64,000 nt of DNA from assembly GCF_014490035.1 (NCBI RefSeq), contig NZ_CP061008.1, positions 3,968,001 to 4,032,000 on the forward strand, read 5' to 3'. Source of the DNA: Achromobacter xylosoxidans (GTDB lineage: Bacteria > Pseudomonadota > Gammaproteobacteria > Burkholderiales > Burkholderiaceae_B). Numbering within the stretch: the first letter of the stretch is position 1; the number at the start of each line of letters is the position of its first letter. This document shows, piece by piece, positions 8,073-18,573 of the stretch. The notes below the pieces were generated by a model that saw nothing but the letters and a program-made list of their open reading frames with translations, had not been told where the DNA came from and did no database searches. The translations under genes were made by a program, and so were the position numbers.

Positions 8073-11000
8073 TGCGGTTGGCCCTCCGTCGAGACGCCCT
8101 GCGTGCCGTTGGCGCTGGTGTCGTGCTCGTCGACGTTTTCGCTCATGCGCTTGACCTTGAAGACGCGCAGCATGATCACGAAGAAGGCCGGAACAAAGAA
8201 GATCGCCAGGAAGGTGCCGGTCAGCATGCCGCCGATCACGCCCGTGCCGATGGCGTTCTGGCTGCCCGAGCCCGCCCCCGACGAGATCGCCAGCGGCGTC
8301 ACGCCCAGGATGAACGCCAGCGACGTCATCAGGATGGGACGCAGGCGCTGCCGCGCGGCGTGGATGGCCGATTCCGTCAGGCTGGCGCCATGCTCGTAGT
8401 GCTCCTTGGCGAACTCCACGATCAGGATGGCGTTCTTGGCCGCGAGACCGATGGTTGTGAGCAGGCCCACCTGGAAGTACACGTCGTTGGACAAGCCCCG
8501 CATCATGGTGGCGAGCAAGGCCCCGATGATGCCCAACGGCACCACCAGCATCACCGCCGACGGGATGGTCCAGCTTTCGTACAGCGCAGCCAGGCACAGG
8601 AACACCACGATCAGCGAAATCGCGTAGAGCGCGGGCGCCTGGGCGCCGGACAGGCGTTCTTCGAACGACAGCCCGGTCCATTCAAAGCCCACGCCCACCG
8701 GCAACTTGCTCGCCAGGCGTTCCATTTCCTCCATGGCCGCGCCCGAGCTGTAGCCCGGCGCCGCCTGGCCCTGGATGTTGTACGACGGCACGCCGTTATA
8801 GCGGTTCAGCTTTTGCGGGCCGTAGCTCCAGGTGGCCTTGGCGAAGGCCGAGAACGGCACCATGTCGCCCTCTTTGTTGCGCACGTACCATTTGTTCAGG
8901 TCTTCCGGCAGCATGCGCGACGACGCCTCGCCCTGCGCGAACACCTTCTTCACGCGGCCGCGGTCGATGAAGTCGTTGACGTACGACGAACCCCAGGCCG
9001 TGGCCAGCGTGCTGTTGATGTCCGAGACGGCCACGCCCAGGGCGCGCGCCTTCTCGCGGTCGATGTCCAGCTGATACTGCGGCGCGTCTTCGATGCCGTT
9101 GGGGCGCACGCCCTGCAGGACCGGACTCTTGGCGGCTTCGCCCAGCAGCTGGTTGCGCGCGGCAAGCAGCCGCTCATGGCCCACGCCCGCGCGGTCCATC
9201 AACTGGAAGTCGAAGCCGGTGACGTTGCCCAGTTCCATCACGGACGGCGGCGGCACCACGAACAATTGCGCACGGCGCTCCGTCTTGCGGAAGTGCGCGT
9301 TGGCCCGTCCCGCCACGGCGCCGGCCTTCAGACGCGCGTCGCCGCGTTCTTCCCAGTCGCGCAGCTTGATGAACAGGATGGACGCGTTCTGGCCGCGGCC
9401 GCCGAAGTTGAAGCCGTTGACGGCGAACACCGAGGTGACGGCGTCCTTTTCCTCGGTCAGCAGATACTTGGTGGCGTCGTCGATGACGGCCTTGGTGCTT
9501 TCCGCCGTCGCGCCGGCAGGCGTCTGGATCTGGGCGAACAGAATGCCCTGGTCCTCGTCCGGCAGGAACGCGGTCGGGATGCGGGTGAACATCCAGCCCA
9601 TGGCGATAACCAGCGCCAGGTACACCACCATCAGGCGTTTGGTGCGGTTCAGGCCGCGTGCGACGGTATTGGCATAGCCGTGGCTGCTGCGGTCGAACGC
9701 GCGGTTGAACCAGCCGAAGAAACCCTTCTTGGAACCATGATGGCCCTTGGGGATGGGCTTGAGCAAGGTCGCGCACAAGGCCGGCGTGAACACGATGGCC
9801 ACGATCACCGACAGCACCATGGAGGACACGATGGTGATGGAGAACTGGCGGTAGATCACGCCCGTGGAACCGCCGAAGAAGGCCATGGGAATGAACACCG
9901 CCGCCAGCACCATGGCGATGCCGATCAGGGCGCCGGTGATCTGCGACATGGACTTGCGGGTGGCCTGCTTGGGCGACAAGCCCTCTTCGGCCATCACGCG
10001 TTCGACGTTTTCCACCACCACGATGGCGTCGTCCACCAGCAGGCCGATGGCCAGCACCATGCCGAACATGGTCAGCGTATTGATGGAATAACCGAACGCC
10101 GCCAGCACGCCGAACGTGCCCAACAGCACCACCGGCACCGCCAGGGTGGGAATGATGGTGGCGCGGAAGTTCTGCAGGAACAGGTACATCACCAGGAAGA
10201 CCAGGATGATGGCCTCGATCAGCGTCTTGAACACCTCGTGGATCGACAGGCTGACGAACGGCGTGGTGTCGTACGGATAGACGACGTCCATGCCCGGCGG
10301 GAAGTAAGGCTTCAGGTTGTTGATGGTGTCGCGCACCGCCTGGGCCGTATCCAGCGCGTTGGCGCCCGGCGCCAGCTTGACCGCCAGACCCGAGGCCGGC
10401 TTGCCGTTGTAGAAGCTGTCGATGGCGTAGGTCTGCCCGCCCAGTTCGATGGTGGACACGTCGCCCAGGCGCACTTGCGAGCCGTCGGCGTTGACCTTGA
10501 GCAGGATGCGGCCGAAGTCTTCCGCCTTCTCCAGGCGCGACGGCCCGATGATGGTGGCGTTCAGTTGCTGGCCGCGCACGGACGGCAGGCCGCCCAGCTG
10601 GCCGGACGACACCTGCACGTTCTGTTCCTTGATCGCCGCCACCACGTCGACCGTGGTCAGGCCGTAGTTGACGAGCTTGGCGGGATCCAGCCAGATGCGC
10701 ATCGCGTACTGCGAGCCGAACAGCTGGAAGTCGCCCACGCCCTGCGTGCGGCTGATGGGATCCTGGACATAGGAGGCGACATAGTCGGCCAGGTCGTCCT
10801 TGGTCATCGAGCCGTCGGTGGACACGAAGCCCGCCACGATCAGGAAGTTCTTGGTGGCCTTGGTGACGCGAATGCCCTGCTGCTGCACTTCCTGCGGCAA
10901 AAGCGGCTGCGCCAGCGACAGCTTGTTCTGCACCTGGACCTGCGCGGTATCAGGGTTGGTGCCCTGCGTGAAGGTCAGGGTGATGGACATGCTGCCGTCG

Positions 11001-11251
11001 GAGTTGCTTTCCGAGGAGATGTACTGCAGGCCGTCCAGGCCGTTCATCTGCTGCTCGATCACCTGCACCACGGTGTCCTGCACGGTCTGCGCGGAAGCGC
11101 CCGGGTAGGTCACCGCAATGCCGATGGCTGGCGGCGCGATGTTGGGGTATTGGGAGACCGGCAGCTTCAGGATGGACAGCGCGCCGGCCATCATCAGCAC
11201 GATCGCGATCACCCATGCGAAGACCGGTCTATCGATAAAAAACTTTGCCAT
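8069..11251 (-). CDS. axyB: RND efflux inner-membrane transporter AxyB (MexB/AcrB family)
   Basis: A 1060-residue HAE1-type proton/drug antiporter, normal in length. It begins [20 protein letters not shown] as in AcrB/MexB. The paired proton-relay aspartates are in [20 protein letters not shown] (about residues 400-415), and the porter domains and twelve membrane segments are intact. It exports chemically varied drugs from membrane and periplasm through the AxyA adaptor and AxyM channel. The gap to axyA is 16 bases and it overlaps axyM by four, so the three genes are cotranscribed. Confidence 0.96.
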   Translation of the reverse strand: MAKFFIDRPVFAWVIAIVLMMAGALSILKLPVSQYPNIAPPAIGIAVTYPGASAQTVQDTVVQVIEQQMNGLDGLQYISSESNSDGSMSITLTFTQGTNPDTAQVQVQNKLSLAQPLLPQEVQQQGIRVTKATKNFLIVAGFVSTDGSMTKDDLADYVASYVQDPISRTQGVGDFQLFGSQYAMRIWLDPAKLVNYGLTTVDVVAAIKEQNVQVSSGQLGGLPSVRGQQLNATIIGPSRLEKAEDFGRILLKVNADGSQVRLGDVSTIELGGQTYAIDSFYNGKPASGLAVKLAPGANALDTAQAVRDTINNLKPYFPPGMDVVYPYDTTPFVSLSIHEVFKTLIEAIILVFLVMYLFLQNFRATIIPTLAVPVVLLGTFGVLAAFGYSINTLTMFGMVLAIGLLVDDAIVVVENVERVMAEEGLSPKQATRKSMSQITGALIGIAMVLAAVFIPMAFFGGSTGVIYRQFSITIVSSMVLSVIVAIVFTPALCATLLKPIPKGHHGSKKGFFGWFNRAFDRSSHGYANTVARGLNRTKRLMVVYLALVIAMGWMFTRIPTAFLPDEDQGILFAQIQTPAGATAESTKAVIDDATKYLLTEEKDAVTSVFAVNGFNFGGRGQNASILFIKLRDWEERGDARLKAGAVAGRANAHFRKTERRAQLFVVPPPSVMELGNVTGFDFQLMDRAGVGHERLLAARNQLLGEAAKSPVLQGVRPNGIEDAPQYQLDIDREKARALGVAVSDINSTLATAWGSSYVNDFIDRGRVKKVFAQGEASSRMLPEDLNKWYVRNKEGDMVPFSAFAKATWSYGPQKLNRYNGVPSYNIQGQAAPGYSSGAAMEEMERLASKLPVGVGFEWTGLSFEERLSGAQAPALYAISLIVVFLCLAALYESWTIPSAVMLVVPLGIIGALLATMMRGLSNDVYFQVGLLTTIGLAAKNAILIVEFAKEHYEHGASLTESAIHAARQRLRPILMTSLAFILGVTPLAISSGAGSGSQNAIGTGVIGGMLTGTFLAIFFVPAFFVIMLRVFKVKRMSENVDEHDTSANGTQGVSTEGQPQ

Positions 11252-11267
11252 GCAAGGCTCCTGACTA

Positions 11268-12464
11268 CTACTGCTTGGCCGCCGCGGCGGCTGCTTGCGG
11301 CTGCTGCGCCGGCTGCGCGGCGCTGGCTTCGGTGGCGACGACTTCAGCCCCCGGACGCACCATCTGCAGACCTTCCACGATGACCTTGTCGCCGGCGGCC
11401 AGGCCGTCGGTGACCAGCCACTTGTCGCCGATGGCGCGGTCGGTCTTCAGTTCACGCAGTTCTACCTGGTTCTTGGCGTTGACCACCAGCGCCGTCGGGA
11501 CGCCGCGCTGGTTGCGCGTCACGCCGCGCTGCGGCACCAGCAGGCCGTCGGCGGCCACGCCGTCGGCCAGGCGGGCGCGCACGAACATGCCCGGCAACAG
11601 GCGGCGTTCCGGATTGGGGAACACCGCGCGCAAGGTGACCGAGCCCGTGCCCTGGTCCACCGTGACTTCGGAGAACTGCAGCTTGCCCGGCTGGGCGTAC
11701 TGCGAGCCGTCTTCCAGGGTCAGCGTCACCAGCGCGGCCTGCTCGCCGTCGGCCTTCTTCAGCAGGCCGCTGGCCAGCGCGTTCTGCAGGCGCAGCAGCT
11801 GGACGCTGGATTGGGTCACGTCGACGTAGATGGGATCGATCTGCTGCACCGCGGCCAGGGCGGTGGTCTGGTTGGCCGTGACCAGCGCGCCTTCGGTCAC
11901 CGCCGAACGGCCGATGATGCCGTCGATGGGCGACAGCACCTTGGTGTAGACCAGGTTGATGCGCGCCGTGTCCAGCGCCGCCTTGGCCGACAGCACGTCG
12001 GCGGCGGCCTGATCGCGCGAGGCGACGGCGTTGTCATAGGTCTGCTGGCTGACCGCGCGGGTGGCGACCAGCGGCTTGTAGCGCTCGGCCAGCAGCGCGG
12101 CCGTCTTTTGCTGCGCCTGGGCGCGCGCCAGGGCGGCCTTCTGGCTGTCCAGGCTGGCCTGGTAGAGCGCGGGATCGATCTGGTAGAGCTGCTGGCCCGC
12201 CTTGACCTCGCCGCCTTCGGTAAAGAGGCGCTTCTGGACGATGCCATTGACCTGGGGACGCACTTCGGCCACGCGGAACGGCGAGGTGCGGCCAGGCAGT
12301 TCAGTCGTCAGCGAAACGGGCTGCGTGGCAAGCGTCACTACCGTTACCTGGGGCTTGCCCGCCTGGGGAGCGTCTTGCTTCTTGCCGCAAGCGGCCAGCA
12401 TGAGGGCCGATGCCGTCAGCGTGACGACTGCCGCGCTGCGCCACATAGCGCTTTTCTTATCCAT
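11268..12464 (-). CDS. axyA: RND efflux periplasmic adaptor AxyA (MexA/AcrA family)
   Basis: A 398-residue membrane-fusion lipoprotein with lipobox [10 protein letters not shown] (Cys26). It has the lipoyl halves ([20 protein letters not shown] and [18 protein letters not shown]) around a helical hairpin, then beta-barrel and membrane-proximal domains. I chose the ATG at 12464 because GGGA lies nine bases upstream; an ATG at 12473 directly abuts that sequence and earlier starts are implausible. First gene of the pump operon; the divergent LysR gene starts 238 bases away. Confidence 0.94.
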   Translation of the reverse strand: MDKKSAMWRSAAVVTLTASALMLAACGKKQDAPQAGKPQVTVVTLATQPVSLTTELPGRTSPFRVAEVRPQVNGIVQKRLFTEGGEVKAGQQLYQIDPALYQASLDSQKAALARAQAQQKTAALLAERYKPLVATRAVSQQTYDNAVASRDQAAADVLSAKAALDTARINLVYTKVLSPIDGIIGRSAVTEGALVTANQTTALAAVQQIDPIYVDVTQSSVQLLRLQNALASGLLKKADGEQAALVTLTLEDGSQYAQPGKLQFSEVTVDQGTGSVTLRAVFPNPERRLLPGMFVRARLADGVAADGLLVPQRGVTRNQRGVPTALVVNAKNQVELRELKTDRAIGDKWLVTDGLAAGDKVIVEGLQMVRPGAEVVATEASAAQPAQQPQAAAAAAKQ

Positions 12465-12589
12465 AGATTGCATTCCCGATTTCAACAAAAAAAAAGCCCG
12501 CCCCGGATCGCGTAATGAGCGTTCCGTGCGCATCGATTGGGTGGATTTGCCTCGAACACGCAGGCTGGGCTTTGTCGCATTGCTGCATT

Positions 12590-12607
12590 GCAGAACTCGC
12601 ATTCTGC
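12590..12607. promoter_or_regulatory. Inverted repeat between axyA and the LysR gene, candidate operator
   Basis: GCAGAA and TTCTGC are separated by six bases. This interrupted dyad sits about midway in the divergent 238-base region. It has the size expected of a LysR-type recognition site, so binding of the neighbouring regulator is a reasonable guess. No clear -35/-10 pair could be fixed around it. Confidence 0.4.
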
Positions 12608-12701
12608 GTTATCCCGCCCCAGAAACAAAGAGGCATGTTGAGAAAACATCATTCCATTTATGGGACAATGGCTTCACCGTTGAATATGACAAAATTCCGC
12701 C

Positions 12702-13625
12702 ATGAAACGCTTGCAAGGCATGGAACTATTCGTCGAAGTCGCCAAAACGCGCAGCTTCAGCCGCGCGGCGGCGATGCTCGGCGTGCCGAAATCGACACTG
12801 TCCCGCCAGGTGGCCGAACTGGAGCGCTCCGTGGGCCTGCGCCTGCTCAGCCGCACCACCCGCAAGGTCGAACTGACCGACGCGGGCCGCCTGTACTTCG
12901 ACCGCTGCCAGCGCATCGTGGCCGAGGCGCAGATCGCCCATGAGGAACTGCAGAAGCTGGTCGATACGCCGGCCGGGCCGCTGCGGGTGAACATGCCCGC
13001 GGATTTCGGCACGGACTTCCTGGCTGAATCGTTCATGGAATTTTCCCGCCGCTACCCCGACGTCACGTTTTTCCTGGACCTGGCCAATCCGGATCACGCG
13101 CAGCGCGTGTTCCAGACCTGCGATATTTCGATCGAAATCGGCGAACTGCCCGATTCGTCACAGATTGCGAGGCTCTTGGGCATGCTGCCGGCCCATCTGT
13201 ACGCCTCGCGCGAATACCTGAAGAAGCACGGCGAACCGCGGCATCCCAGCGACTTGACCCGCCACGAGTGCATAGAGTTCCGCGCCAAGGGCGCCGGACA
13301 GGTGACCCGCTGGCCCCTGACCGACGGCCAGCAGCACATCGAATTCACTCCCGGCAACCGCTTTTCCGTCAACGGCGTCGCCATGGCCCGGCGCCTGGCC
13401 CTGCTGGGCGCGGGCATCGTGGTGCTGCTGGGCGACCAGTCGGCCGAACAGCAGTCCGGCCAATTGCAGCGTGTGCTGCCTGACTGGCAACTGGGTCCGT
13501 TTCCGGTCTACGCGGTGACGGAGACGCGGCTGCTGCCCGCCAAGACCCGGATCTTCATCGAATTCCTGATGGAGCGCCTGGGCGATGTCGGGCAGGCGAA
13601 GAATACTCCCGCTTTCATGAAATAA
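12702..13625 (+). CDS. LysR-family regulator divergent from axyABM
   Basis: A 307-residue regulator. The N-terminal winged helix-turn-helix (FSRAAAMLGVPKSTLSRQVAELERSVGLRLLSR split over residues 18-50) is typical of the LysR/CrgA-like group, followed by a periplasmic-binding-fold effector domain to about residue 300. By position it probably controls the divergent efflux operon and itself. Whether it activates or represses the pump cannot be read from sequence. The effector is unknown. Confidence 0.92.
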   Translation: MKRLQGMELFVEVAKTRSFSRAAAMLGVPKSTLSRQVAELERSVGLRLLSRTTRKVELTDAGRLYFDRCQRIVAEAQIAHEELQKLVDTPAGPLRVNMPADFGTDFLAESFMEFSRRYPDVTFFLDLANPDHAQRVFQTCDISIEIGELPDSSQIARLLGMLPAHLYASREYLKKHGEPRHPSDLTRHECIEFRAKGAGQVTRWPLTDGQQHIEFTPGNRFSVNGVAMARRLALLGAGIVVLLGDQSAEQQSGQLQRVLPDWQLGPFPVYAVTETRLLPAKTRIFIEFLMERLGDVGQAKNTPAFMK

Positions 13626-13692
13626 ACGGAAGTCGGAAACAGATTGAAAAATTTAGGACTGCCCGACAACACCTGTCGGCCAGTTCGGCCAA

Positions 13693-14424
13693 TCAGAAGC
13701 GCTCGTCTTCGCGCAGGTAGCGCCATTGGCCCAGCGGCAGGTCACCCAGCGACACCCGTCCGATGCGCACCCGTTTCAGGCCTATCACCTTCAGGCCTAC
13801 CAGTTCGCACATGCGGCGGATCTGCCGCTTTTTGCCTTCCCGCAGCACAAAACGCAGTTGGTCGCTGTTCTGCCAACGCACCTGCGCCGGCTTGAGCGCC
13901 TTGCCGTCCAGGGACAGGCCGTGGTTCAACAGCGCCAACCCGTTTTCGGACAGGTTGCCCTGCACCCGCACCAGGTACTCCTTGTCCACGCTGGAATCTT
14001 CGCCGATCAGGTGCTTGGCGATGCGCCCGTCCTGGGTCAGCACCAGCAGGCCTTGGGAATCGATGTCCAGGCGGCCGGCCACGGCCAGCCCGTCCAGGTG
14101 CGCACGCTCGAAACGCTGCGGCGCGCGGTCGCCGGCATAGCGGGAGCGGGAGTCGATCAGGGCCACGGCGGGCGTATAGCCCTTTTCGGCCTGGCCCGAG
14201 ACGTAGCCCACGGGCTTGTTGATCAGGATGGTGACGCGCGAGGTCTGGCGCGCCTGCGCGGCGCGCTCCAGGGTGATGACCTGGTCAGGGTAGGCCCGGG
14301 CGCCCAGTTCGGATACCACAACGCCGTCCACGCGGACCCAGCCGCGCTCGATATAGGTGTCGGCCTCGCGGCGCGAACACAGCCCACGCTCGGACATGAG
14401 CTTGGAGATACGTACTTTTTCCAT
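13693..14424 (-). CDS. rRNA pseudouridine synthase, RsuA/RluF family
   Basis: A 243-residue RNA-modifying enzyme. An N-terminal S4 RNA-binding domain ([21 protein letters not shown], split here at the limit) covers about residues 4-60. The catalytic motif [18 protein letters not shown] contains the nucleophilic Asp. The C-terminal motif is [20 protein letters not shown]. GRLDxDSQGL is closest to RluF, which modifies 23S rRNA U2604, but RluB/RluE/RsuA relatives cannot be excluded. I took the ATG at 14424, which gives a normal S4 start. It is convergent with the LysR gene. Confidence 0.9.
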   Translation of the reverse strand: MEKVRISKLMSERGLCSRREADTYIERGWVRVDGVVVSELGARAYPDQVITLERAAQARQTSRVTILINKPVGYVSGQAEKGYTPAVALIDSRSRYAGDRAPQRFERAHLDGLAVAGRLDIDSQGLLVLTQDGRIAKHLIGEDSSVDKEYLVRVQGNLSENGLALLNHGLSLDGKALKPAQVRWQNSDQLRFVLREGKKRQIRRMCELVGLKVIGLKRVRIGRVSLGDLPLGQWRYLREDERF

Positions 14425-14459
14425 GGCCGGTATTGTATGCGGACGCCATGCCCCCCTCT

Positions 14460-15959
14460 TCAGGCCGCGGGGTCGTAGTCCGACGGCGCCATGGGATCCA
14501 GCGGATGGAGCGGCCGGCTGCGCCGCTGATAGGGAAACAGCGCGAAGTCCGAACTGGTGACGCCCGCGCTGGCGCATTCCACCAGCGCCTGGGAGATAGG
14601 TTCGAACACAGGGCGGCAATACATGCGCGACTTCACCAGCACGAAGCGGGCCCGGCGCGGATCCAGCCCCATGCTCTCGAACACGCCCAGATCCCAGGGC
14701 TCGTGGGTTCTCTCGGTGATCACCAATTGCGCGGCGCCTATGTCCAACACCGCGCTGCGGCCCATGCATGCCGTCTGCCCCGTGTACGTCGGACCGGTAA
14801 TGACATACTCGCCGCCAGTCACGGCGCGGACCACTCCGCGCAGCAGCACGGGCGCCGCCGGGCGGCCGATGGCCGGAATCGGCCGTTTGTTGCCCACCGC
14901 CAGCTCCACCTGCGCGCCCTCGCCCGCCGCGGCCAGCGCGGCGACTGCCTCTGGGTCGCAGTACAGGCCCGCAATGATGCCCGTCAGGCCGGCGTCGACC
15001 GCGGCCGTCAGCACCTCCATGGTGTCGCAGGTGCCGCCGGACATGCAGTTGTCGCCATGGTCCAGCAGGAGCACGGGCTTGTCCGCGCCGCGGGCCAGTT
15101 GCGCCGCGCGGGCCAGCGACTCGCCCAGGGGCTCGCTATCGTAGAAGTAGCCGTCGCGCTCGGCCCAGATGGCCTGCGCCATATCGCTTGCGACCCGTTC
15201 CGCCTGCTCCCGCGGCCCGGAGCCCACCACGACCACGCTCAGGCATGGATTGGGGATGTCAGCCAGGGCGAAGCCCGCCAGCACGGAGACGCCCAGCATG
15301 CCGTCCGCTTCCGCGCCCCGCGCCGCCTGTACCGCGCGGCGCATGGCGCCCTGGGCCGTGGCGCTGCGCAGGGTGTGCGTCATCAGCGGCAGGCGGCGCC
15401 AGGCCATCACCGGGCGCGGGCCGCCATTGAGCCAGTCGTACAGGATGCGGCCCGCGTGCTCGCCGGTCTCGTACATGTCCACGTGCGGATAGGTCTTGAA
15501 GCTGATGATCACGTCGGCGTTGGCCATCATCTTGGGCGTGACATTGCCGTGCAGGTCCAGCGCCACGGCGATGGGTACGTCGGGCGTGCGGCACCGCAGG
15601 CGTTCGAGCAGGTCGCCTTCGCCGTCGTCGGTAGTTTCGGCCACCATTGCGCCATGCAGATCGAGCAGGATGGCGCCGCAGCCCTGAGCGCCGGCCACGA
15701 TTGCATCGCACAGTTGGCTATAGGCTTCTGCCGACACCCGGCCGCTGGGGTAGGCCGTGGCGGAAACCGGCGTCACCACGGTCGCGCCGTTGGCCTCGGC
15801 AATATCGATGAAGGCGGACATGGCCGTGCGCTTGCCCTTGTTCTCTGCATAGGCCTGGGCGCCGTAGGCGGGGCCGTCATTGCCGAATGCGGACAGCGGC
15901 GTGGGCACCGGCGAGAACGTATTGGTCTCGTGGTTCAGGCGGGCGATCATGACCTTCAT
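14460..15959 (-). CDS. M81 family metallopeptidase (MlrC-like)
   Basis: A 499-residue protein matching the microcystinase C (MlrC) family, which binds zinc and cleaves linear peptides or amides. It opens [17 protein letters not shown], the family N-terminus with putative metal ligands H and [17 protein letters not shown] and [16 protein letters not shown] are further conserved His/Asp motifs. GGAG lies eight bases before the ATG at 15959. It is the last gene of the hydrolase-ABC-AmiC-AmiR operon, 34 bases after the ANTAR gene, so it probably acts on the imported amide or peptide. Confidence 0.9.
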   Translation of the reverse strand: MKVMIARLNHETNTFSPVPTPLSAFGNDGPAYGAQAYAENKGKRTAMSAFIDIAEANGATVVTPVSATAYPSGRVSAEAYSQLCDAIVAGAQGCGAILLDLHGAMVAETTDDGEGDLLERLRCRTPDVPIAVALDLHGNVTPKMMANADVIISFKTYPHVDMYETGEHAGRILYDWLNGGPRPVMAWRRLPLMTHTLRSATAQGAMRRAVQAARGAEADGMLGVSVLAGFALADIPNPCLSVVVVGSGPREQAERVASDMAQAIWAERDGYFYDSEPLGESLARAAQLARGADKPVLLLDHGDNCMSGGTCDTMEVLTAAVDAGLTGIIAGLYCDPEAVAALAAAGEGAQVELAVGNKRPIPAIGRPAAPVLLRGVVRAVTGGEYVITGPTYTGQTACMGRSAVLDIGAAQLVITERTHEPWDLGVFESMGLDPRRARFVLVKSRMYCRPVFEPISQALVECASAGVTSSDFALFPYQRRSRPLHPLDPMAPSDYDPAA

Positions 15960-15993
15960 TGTCCGGCTCCTTCGGCATGCGCATTCAGTTCGT

Positions 15994-16629
15994 TCAGTTG
16001 TTCTGGGACGGCCCCGGGCGCAAGGCCCCCAGGCCAAGCTTTTCCATGGCCTCGCTGGCCTCGACGATCATCGCGGCCACTTCCGCCACGCTCACGCGCA
16101 GGCCCGTCGCCCGGGTCCGCATGTGCTCATAGGCGGCGCGCTCATCCAGGCGCTGGTGGTCCATCAGCACGCGGATGGCCTTTTCGATGACGCGCCGCGC
16201 CTTGATCGTGCTTTCCAGCTTGTTGATCTTGGACTGCTGGCGACTCTGGAACTGCTTGGCCGAACGCGCCAGCACCAGCGTGCTGAGCACCCCCGCGGAG
16301 CGGAACGGCCGCGTCAGCACGCCGTGCGCGTTGGTCTTCAGCAATTGCTTCAGCGTGGTCGGGGTTTCGTACTCGGACAAGGCGATCAGGGTGGCCTCGA
16401 CCTCGCTGGCCGTCCAGGCGGCGCTGTTGCGGCCGCATTGCGATACCTGGAAGAAGATGACGTCCACGCCGGCGGGCGGGCCATCCGGAAACGGCCAGTG
16501 CAGATGGATGCGGCAACCGATGCGCTTGAGCTGTTCGACCAGCAGGTCGCGGTCCTCGCCCGGCGGATACACCACGGCGACGGCCACGCTGCGCAGGTCC
16601 TCGTAGAGGCGGCGTAGGCTATGGTCCAT
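15994..16629 (-). CDS. ANTAR-domain antitermination regulator (AmiR-like)
   Basis: A 211-residue protein with the AmiR plan: a receiver-like domain without a clear phospho-acceptor pocket (about residues 12-115), a helical coiled-coil linker (about 120-145), and an ANTAR RNA-binding domain (about 140-192, with ARRVIEKAIRVLMDHQRLDE and AYEHMRTRA). The family binds leader RNA and prevents intrinsic termination. The ATG at 16629 is two bases past the stop of the AmiC-like gene, the same tight pairing as amiC-amiR in Pseudomonas. A leader terminator exists ahead of the first operon gene (23395-23440), the likely target. Confidence 0.92.
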   Translation of the reverse strand: MDHSLRRLYEDLRSVAVAVVYPPGEDRDLLVEQLKRIGCRIHLHWPFPDGPPAGVDVIFFQVSQCGRNSAAWTASEVEATLIALSEYETPTTLKQLLKTNAHGVLTRPFRSAGVLSTLVLARSAKQFQSRQQSKINKLESTIKARRVIEKAIRVLMDHQRLDERAAYEHMRTRATGLRVSVAEVAAMIVEASEAMEKLGLGALRPGPSQNN

Positions 16630-16631
16630 GG

Positions 16632-17795
16632 CTATTTCAACCAGAACTCGTCCAGGCCGAACGCGGTGAGGTACGGGTCCGGCTTCACGGGTTCGTCGCT
16701 TTCCCAGACGATGTCGAAGCGTCCGTCCTCGCGGCACACGCCTATGCGCGGCGTCAGCACGCTATGGTTGTTTTCCGCCAGCACGGACATCTGCCCGTCC
16801 GGCGCGTCGAACTGCACCTGATGCACCGCCTGCACCAGTTTGCGGGTGTCCATGCTGCCCACGCGCTGCAAGGCGCGCGCGAACAGGTGCATCTGGCTGT
16901 AGCAGGTTTCGGCATAGACGCTGGCGGGATGGTCGCCGAAGCGGGCGCGCCAACGTTCCAGGAAATGCGCGTTGGCGGGCGTATCCACCGTATTGAAATA
17001 GGTCGCAGCGGTGATGTGGCCCACACAGCGCCGCGGCCCGATCTCCGCCACCTCCGACTCCGCCATGGTCAGGCTGGCGATGGGGATGTGGGCGGTGGCC
17101 GCGCCTTCGGCTTGGCAGGCCTCGTGGTAGCGCTGGTAGAAGCGCTGCGCATCGGAGCCGATCAGGGTGGAAAACACCACGTCCGGCTGGATGCGGCGAA
17201 TGTCAGCAACCACGTCGTTGATCTCGCTGTCGTCGCATCCCAGGGGCAGATAGGTTTCATCCAGGATCTCGCCGCCATGCTCCTCGACCGTCTCGCGCAT
17301 GATGCGGTTGGTCTCGCGCGGGTAGATGTAGTCCGCGCCCACCAGGAAGATGCGCGAGCCGCAATTCTGGATCAGGTACGCAGCCAGCTGCATGCTGCCC
17401 TGGTTCGGCGCCGCGCCGGTATAGATGACGTTGGGCGAATATTCGAAGCCTTCGTAGACCGAGCCGTACCACAGCAGGGAATTGCTGCGCTCGACCACCG
17501 GCAGCATGGCCTTGCGACAGTGCGAGGTGCAGCCGCCAAAGATGACGCTGACCTCGTCGTCCAGCAGCAGCCGGGCCGCCAGCCGGCGGTACTCTTCGGC
17601 GTCGCTGCGCGGGTCATACACCACCGGCGCCAATGGCCGCCCCAGCACGCCGCCCAGTTCGTTGATCTCCTCCACCGCCAGTACCGTGCCGAAGAAGTGC
17701 TGCGATTCCGTGGTTCCGGTGACGCCGCTGCGCGAATAGAGCACGCCGATGCGCCAGTCCGGCCGCTCTGCGTGCTTGTCCTGGGGCGTACTCAT
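16632..17795 (-). CDS. AmiC-like cytoplasmic ligand sensor
   Basis: A 387-residue type I periplasmic-binding-fold protein without a signal peptide. It begins IGVLYSRSGVTGTTESQ and keeps typical AmiC/UrtA features: YDPRSDAEEYRRLAARLL, FGGCTSHCRKAMLPVVE and LVGADYIYPRETNR. In the Pseudomonas amidase system AmiC sequesters the antiterminator AmiR until an amide binds. The lack of an export signal, and the ANTAR gene two bases downstream, indicate the same sensor role here rather than transport. A separate exported paralogue in this operon serves the importer. Confidence 0.93.
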   Translation of the reverse strand: MSTPQDKHAERPDWRIGVLYSRSGVTGTTESQHFFGTVLAVEEINELGGVLGRPLAPVVYDPRSDAEEYRRLAARLLLDDEVSVIFGGCTSHCRKAMLPVVERSNSLLWYGSVYEGFEYSPNVIYTGAAPNQGSMQLAAYLIQNCGSRIFLVGADYIYPRETNRIMRETVEEHGGEILDETYLPLGCDDSEINDVVADIRRIQPDVVFSTLIGSDAQRFYQRYHEACQAEGAATAHIPIASLTMAESEVAEIGPRRCVGHITAATYFNTVDTPANAHFLERWRARFGDHPASVYAETCYSQMHLFARALQRVGSMDTRKLVQAVHQVQFDAPDGQMSVLAENNHSVLTPRIGVCREDGRFDIVWESDEPVKPDPYLTAFGLDEFWLK

Positions 17796-17856
17796 GAGGG
17801 AATCCTTGAACGTGTAGTGCGCGTGTGCGTCATGGCGAATCCGGGCCGCATGGCCT

Positions 17857-18573
17857 TCATACTTTCAGATGAGCAATGATATTGCCCGCCGCCTCGGGCG
17901 CGCCAGCCTCGCCTTCATCGACGATGCTGCCCTGCTTGAGCACCAGATAACGATCGGCCACGTCCAGCGCGAACGCCACGTTCTGCTCCACGATGAACAT
18001 TGTCGTGCCGTGCCGCTCGCGTTCCCAGTTCAGCGCGCGGCCCAGGCGCTCGATCACCGAGGGCTGCAGCCCTTCCGTGATCTCGTCCAACAGCAGCAGC
18101 GCGGGCCGCTGCATCAGCCCGCGCGCCACCAGCAGCATCTTCTGCTCGCCGCCCGACAGGGTGCCGGCATGCTGGCGCAAGCGGCTCGTGAACACCGGAA
18201 ACAGCTCGGCGATCTGGGCGAAGCGTTCGTCGAAGAGTTGCTCGCGCGGCAGTCCCAGGCGCAGGTTGTCGCGGATGCTCAGGTCAGGAAACAGCGGCTG
18301 TTCCTGGGCGGCGTAGGCCACGCCGCAGCGCGCCACTTCGTGCGGCCGCAGCCGGGTGGCGTCGACCCCGCCCACGCTGACCCGCCCGCGCTGCTTGGGC
18401 AGATAGCCCATGACGGTCTTGAGCAAGGTGCTCTTGCCCATGCCATTCTTGCCCAGCAGCGCCACGCAGGCGCCGCGCTCGACCGTGAGCGACACGTCAT
18501 GCAGCACCATGGCCCGCTTGTAGCCGCTGGACACCGCTTCCATGCTCAACGCCGGCGCTGCGATGCTCGTCAT
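17857..18573 (-). CDS. Branched-chain/urea-type ABC importer ATPase (LivF/UrtE-like)
   Basis: A 238-residue ABC ATPase with Walker A GKNGMGKST, signature LSGGEQKMLLVARGLM, Walker B ALLLLDEITEGLQPS and the LivF-type C-terminus. In Walker B, DEITEGLQP is the form typical of the LivF/UrtE branch. It overlaps the permease-ATPase fusion gene upstream by four bases (ATGA). It energises uptake with the other components of this operon. Confidence 0.93.
   Translation of the reverse strand: MTSIAAPALSMEAVSSGYKRAMVLHDVSLTVERGACVALLGKNGMGKSTLLKTVMGYLPKQRGRVSVGGVDATRLRPHEVARCGVAYAAQEQPLFPDLSIRDNLRLGLPREQLFDERFAQIAELFPVFTSRLRQHAGTLSGGEQKMLLVARGLMQRPALLLLDEITEGLQPSVIERLGRALNWERERHGTTMFIVEQNVAFALDVADRYLVLKQGSIVDEGEAGAPEAAGNIIAHLKV

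Noticed and set aside
8073..8681. N-terminal extension of axyM reading into axyB
   Set aside because: It is a second frame of axyB. The ATG at 8072 gives a proper lipoprotein signal and overlaps the axyB stop.
8066..11383. Open frame of about 1100 codons on the plus strand opposite axyB
   Set aside because: Antisense shadow of axyB: composition is typical of reversed codons and no domain is seen.
12487..12495. Run of nine A as part of a terminator near axyA
   Set aside because: No adjacent stable stem was found, and it lies in the upstream region of axyA where a terminator for either gene makes little sense.
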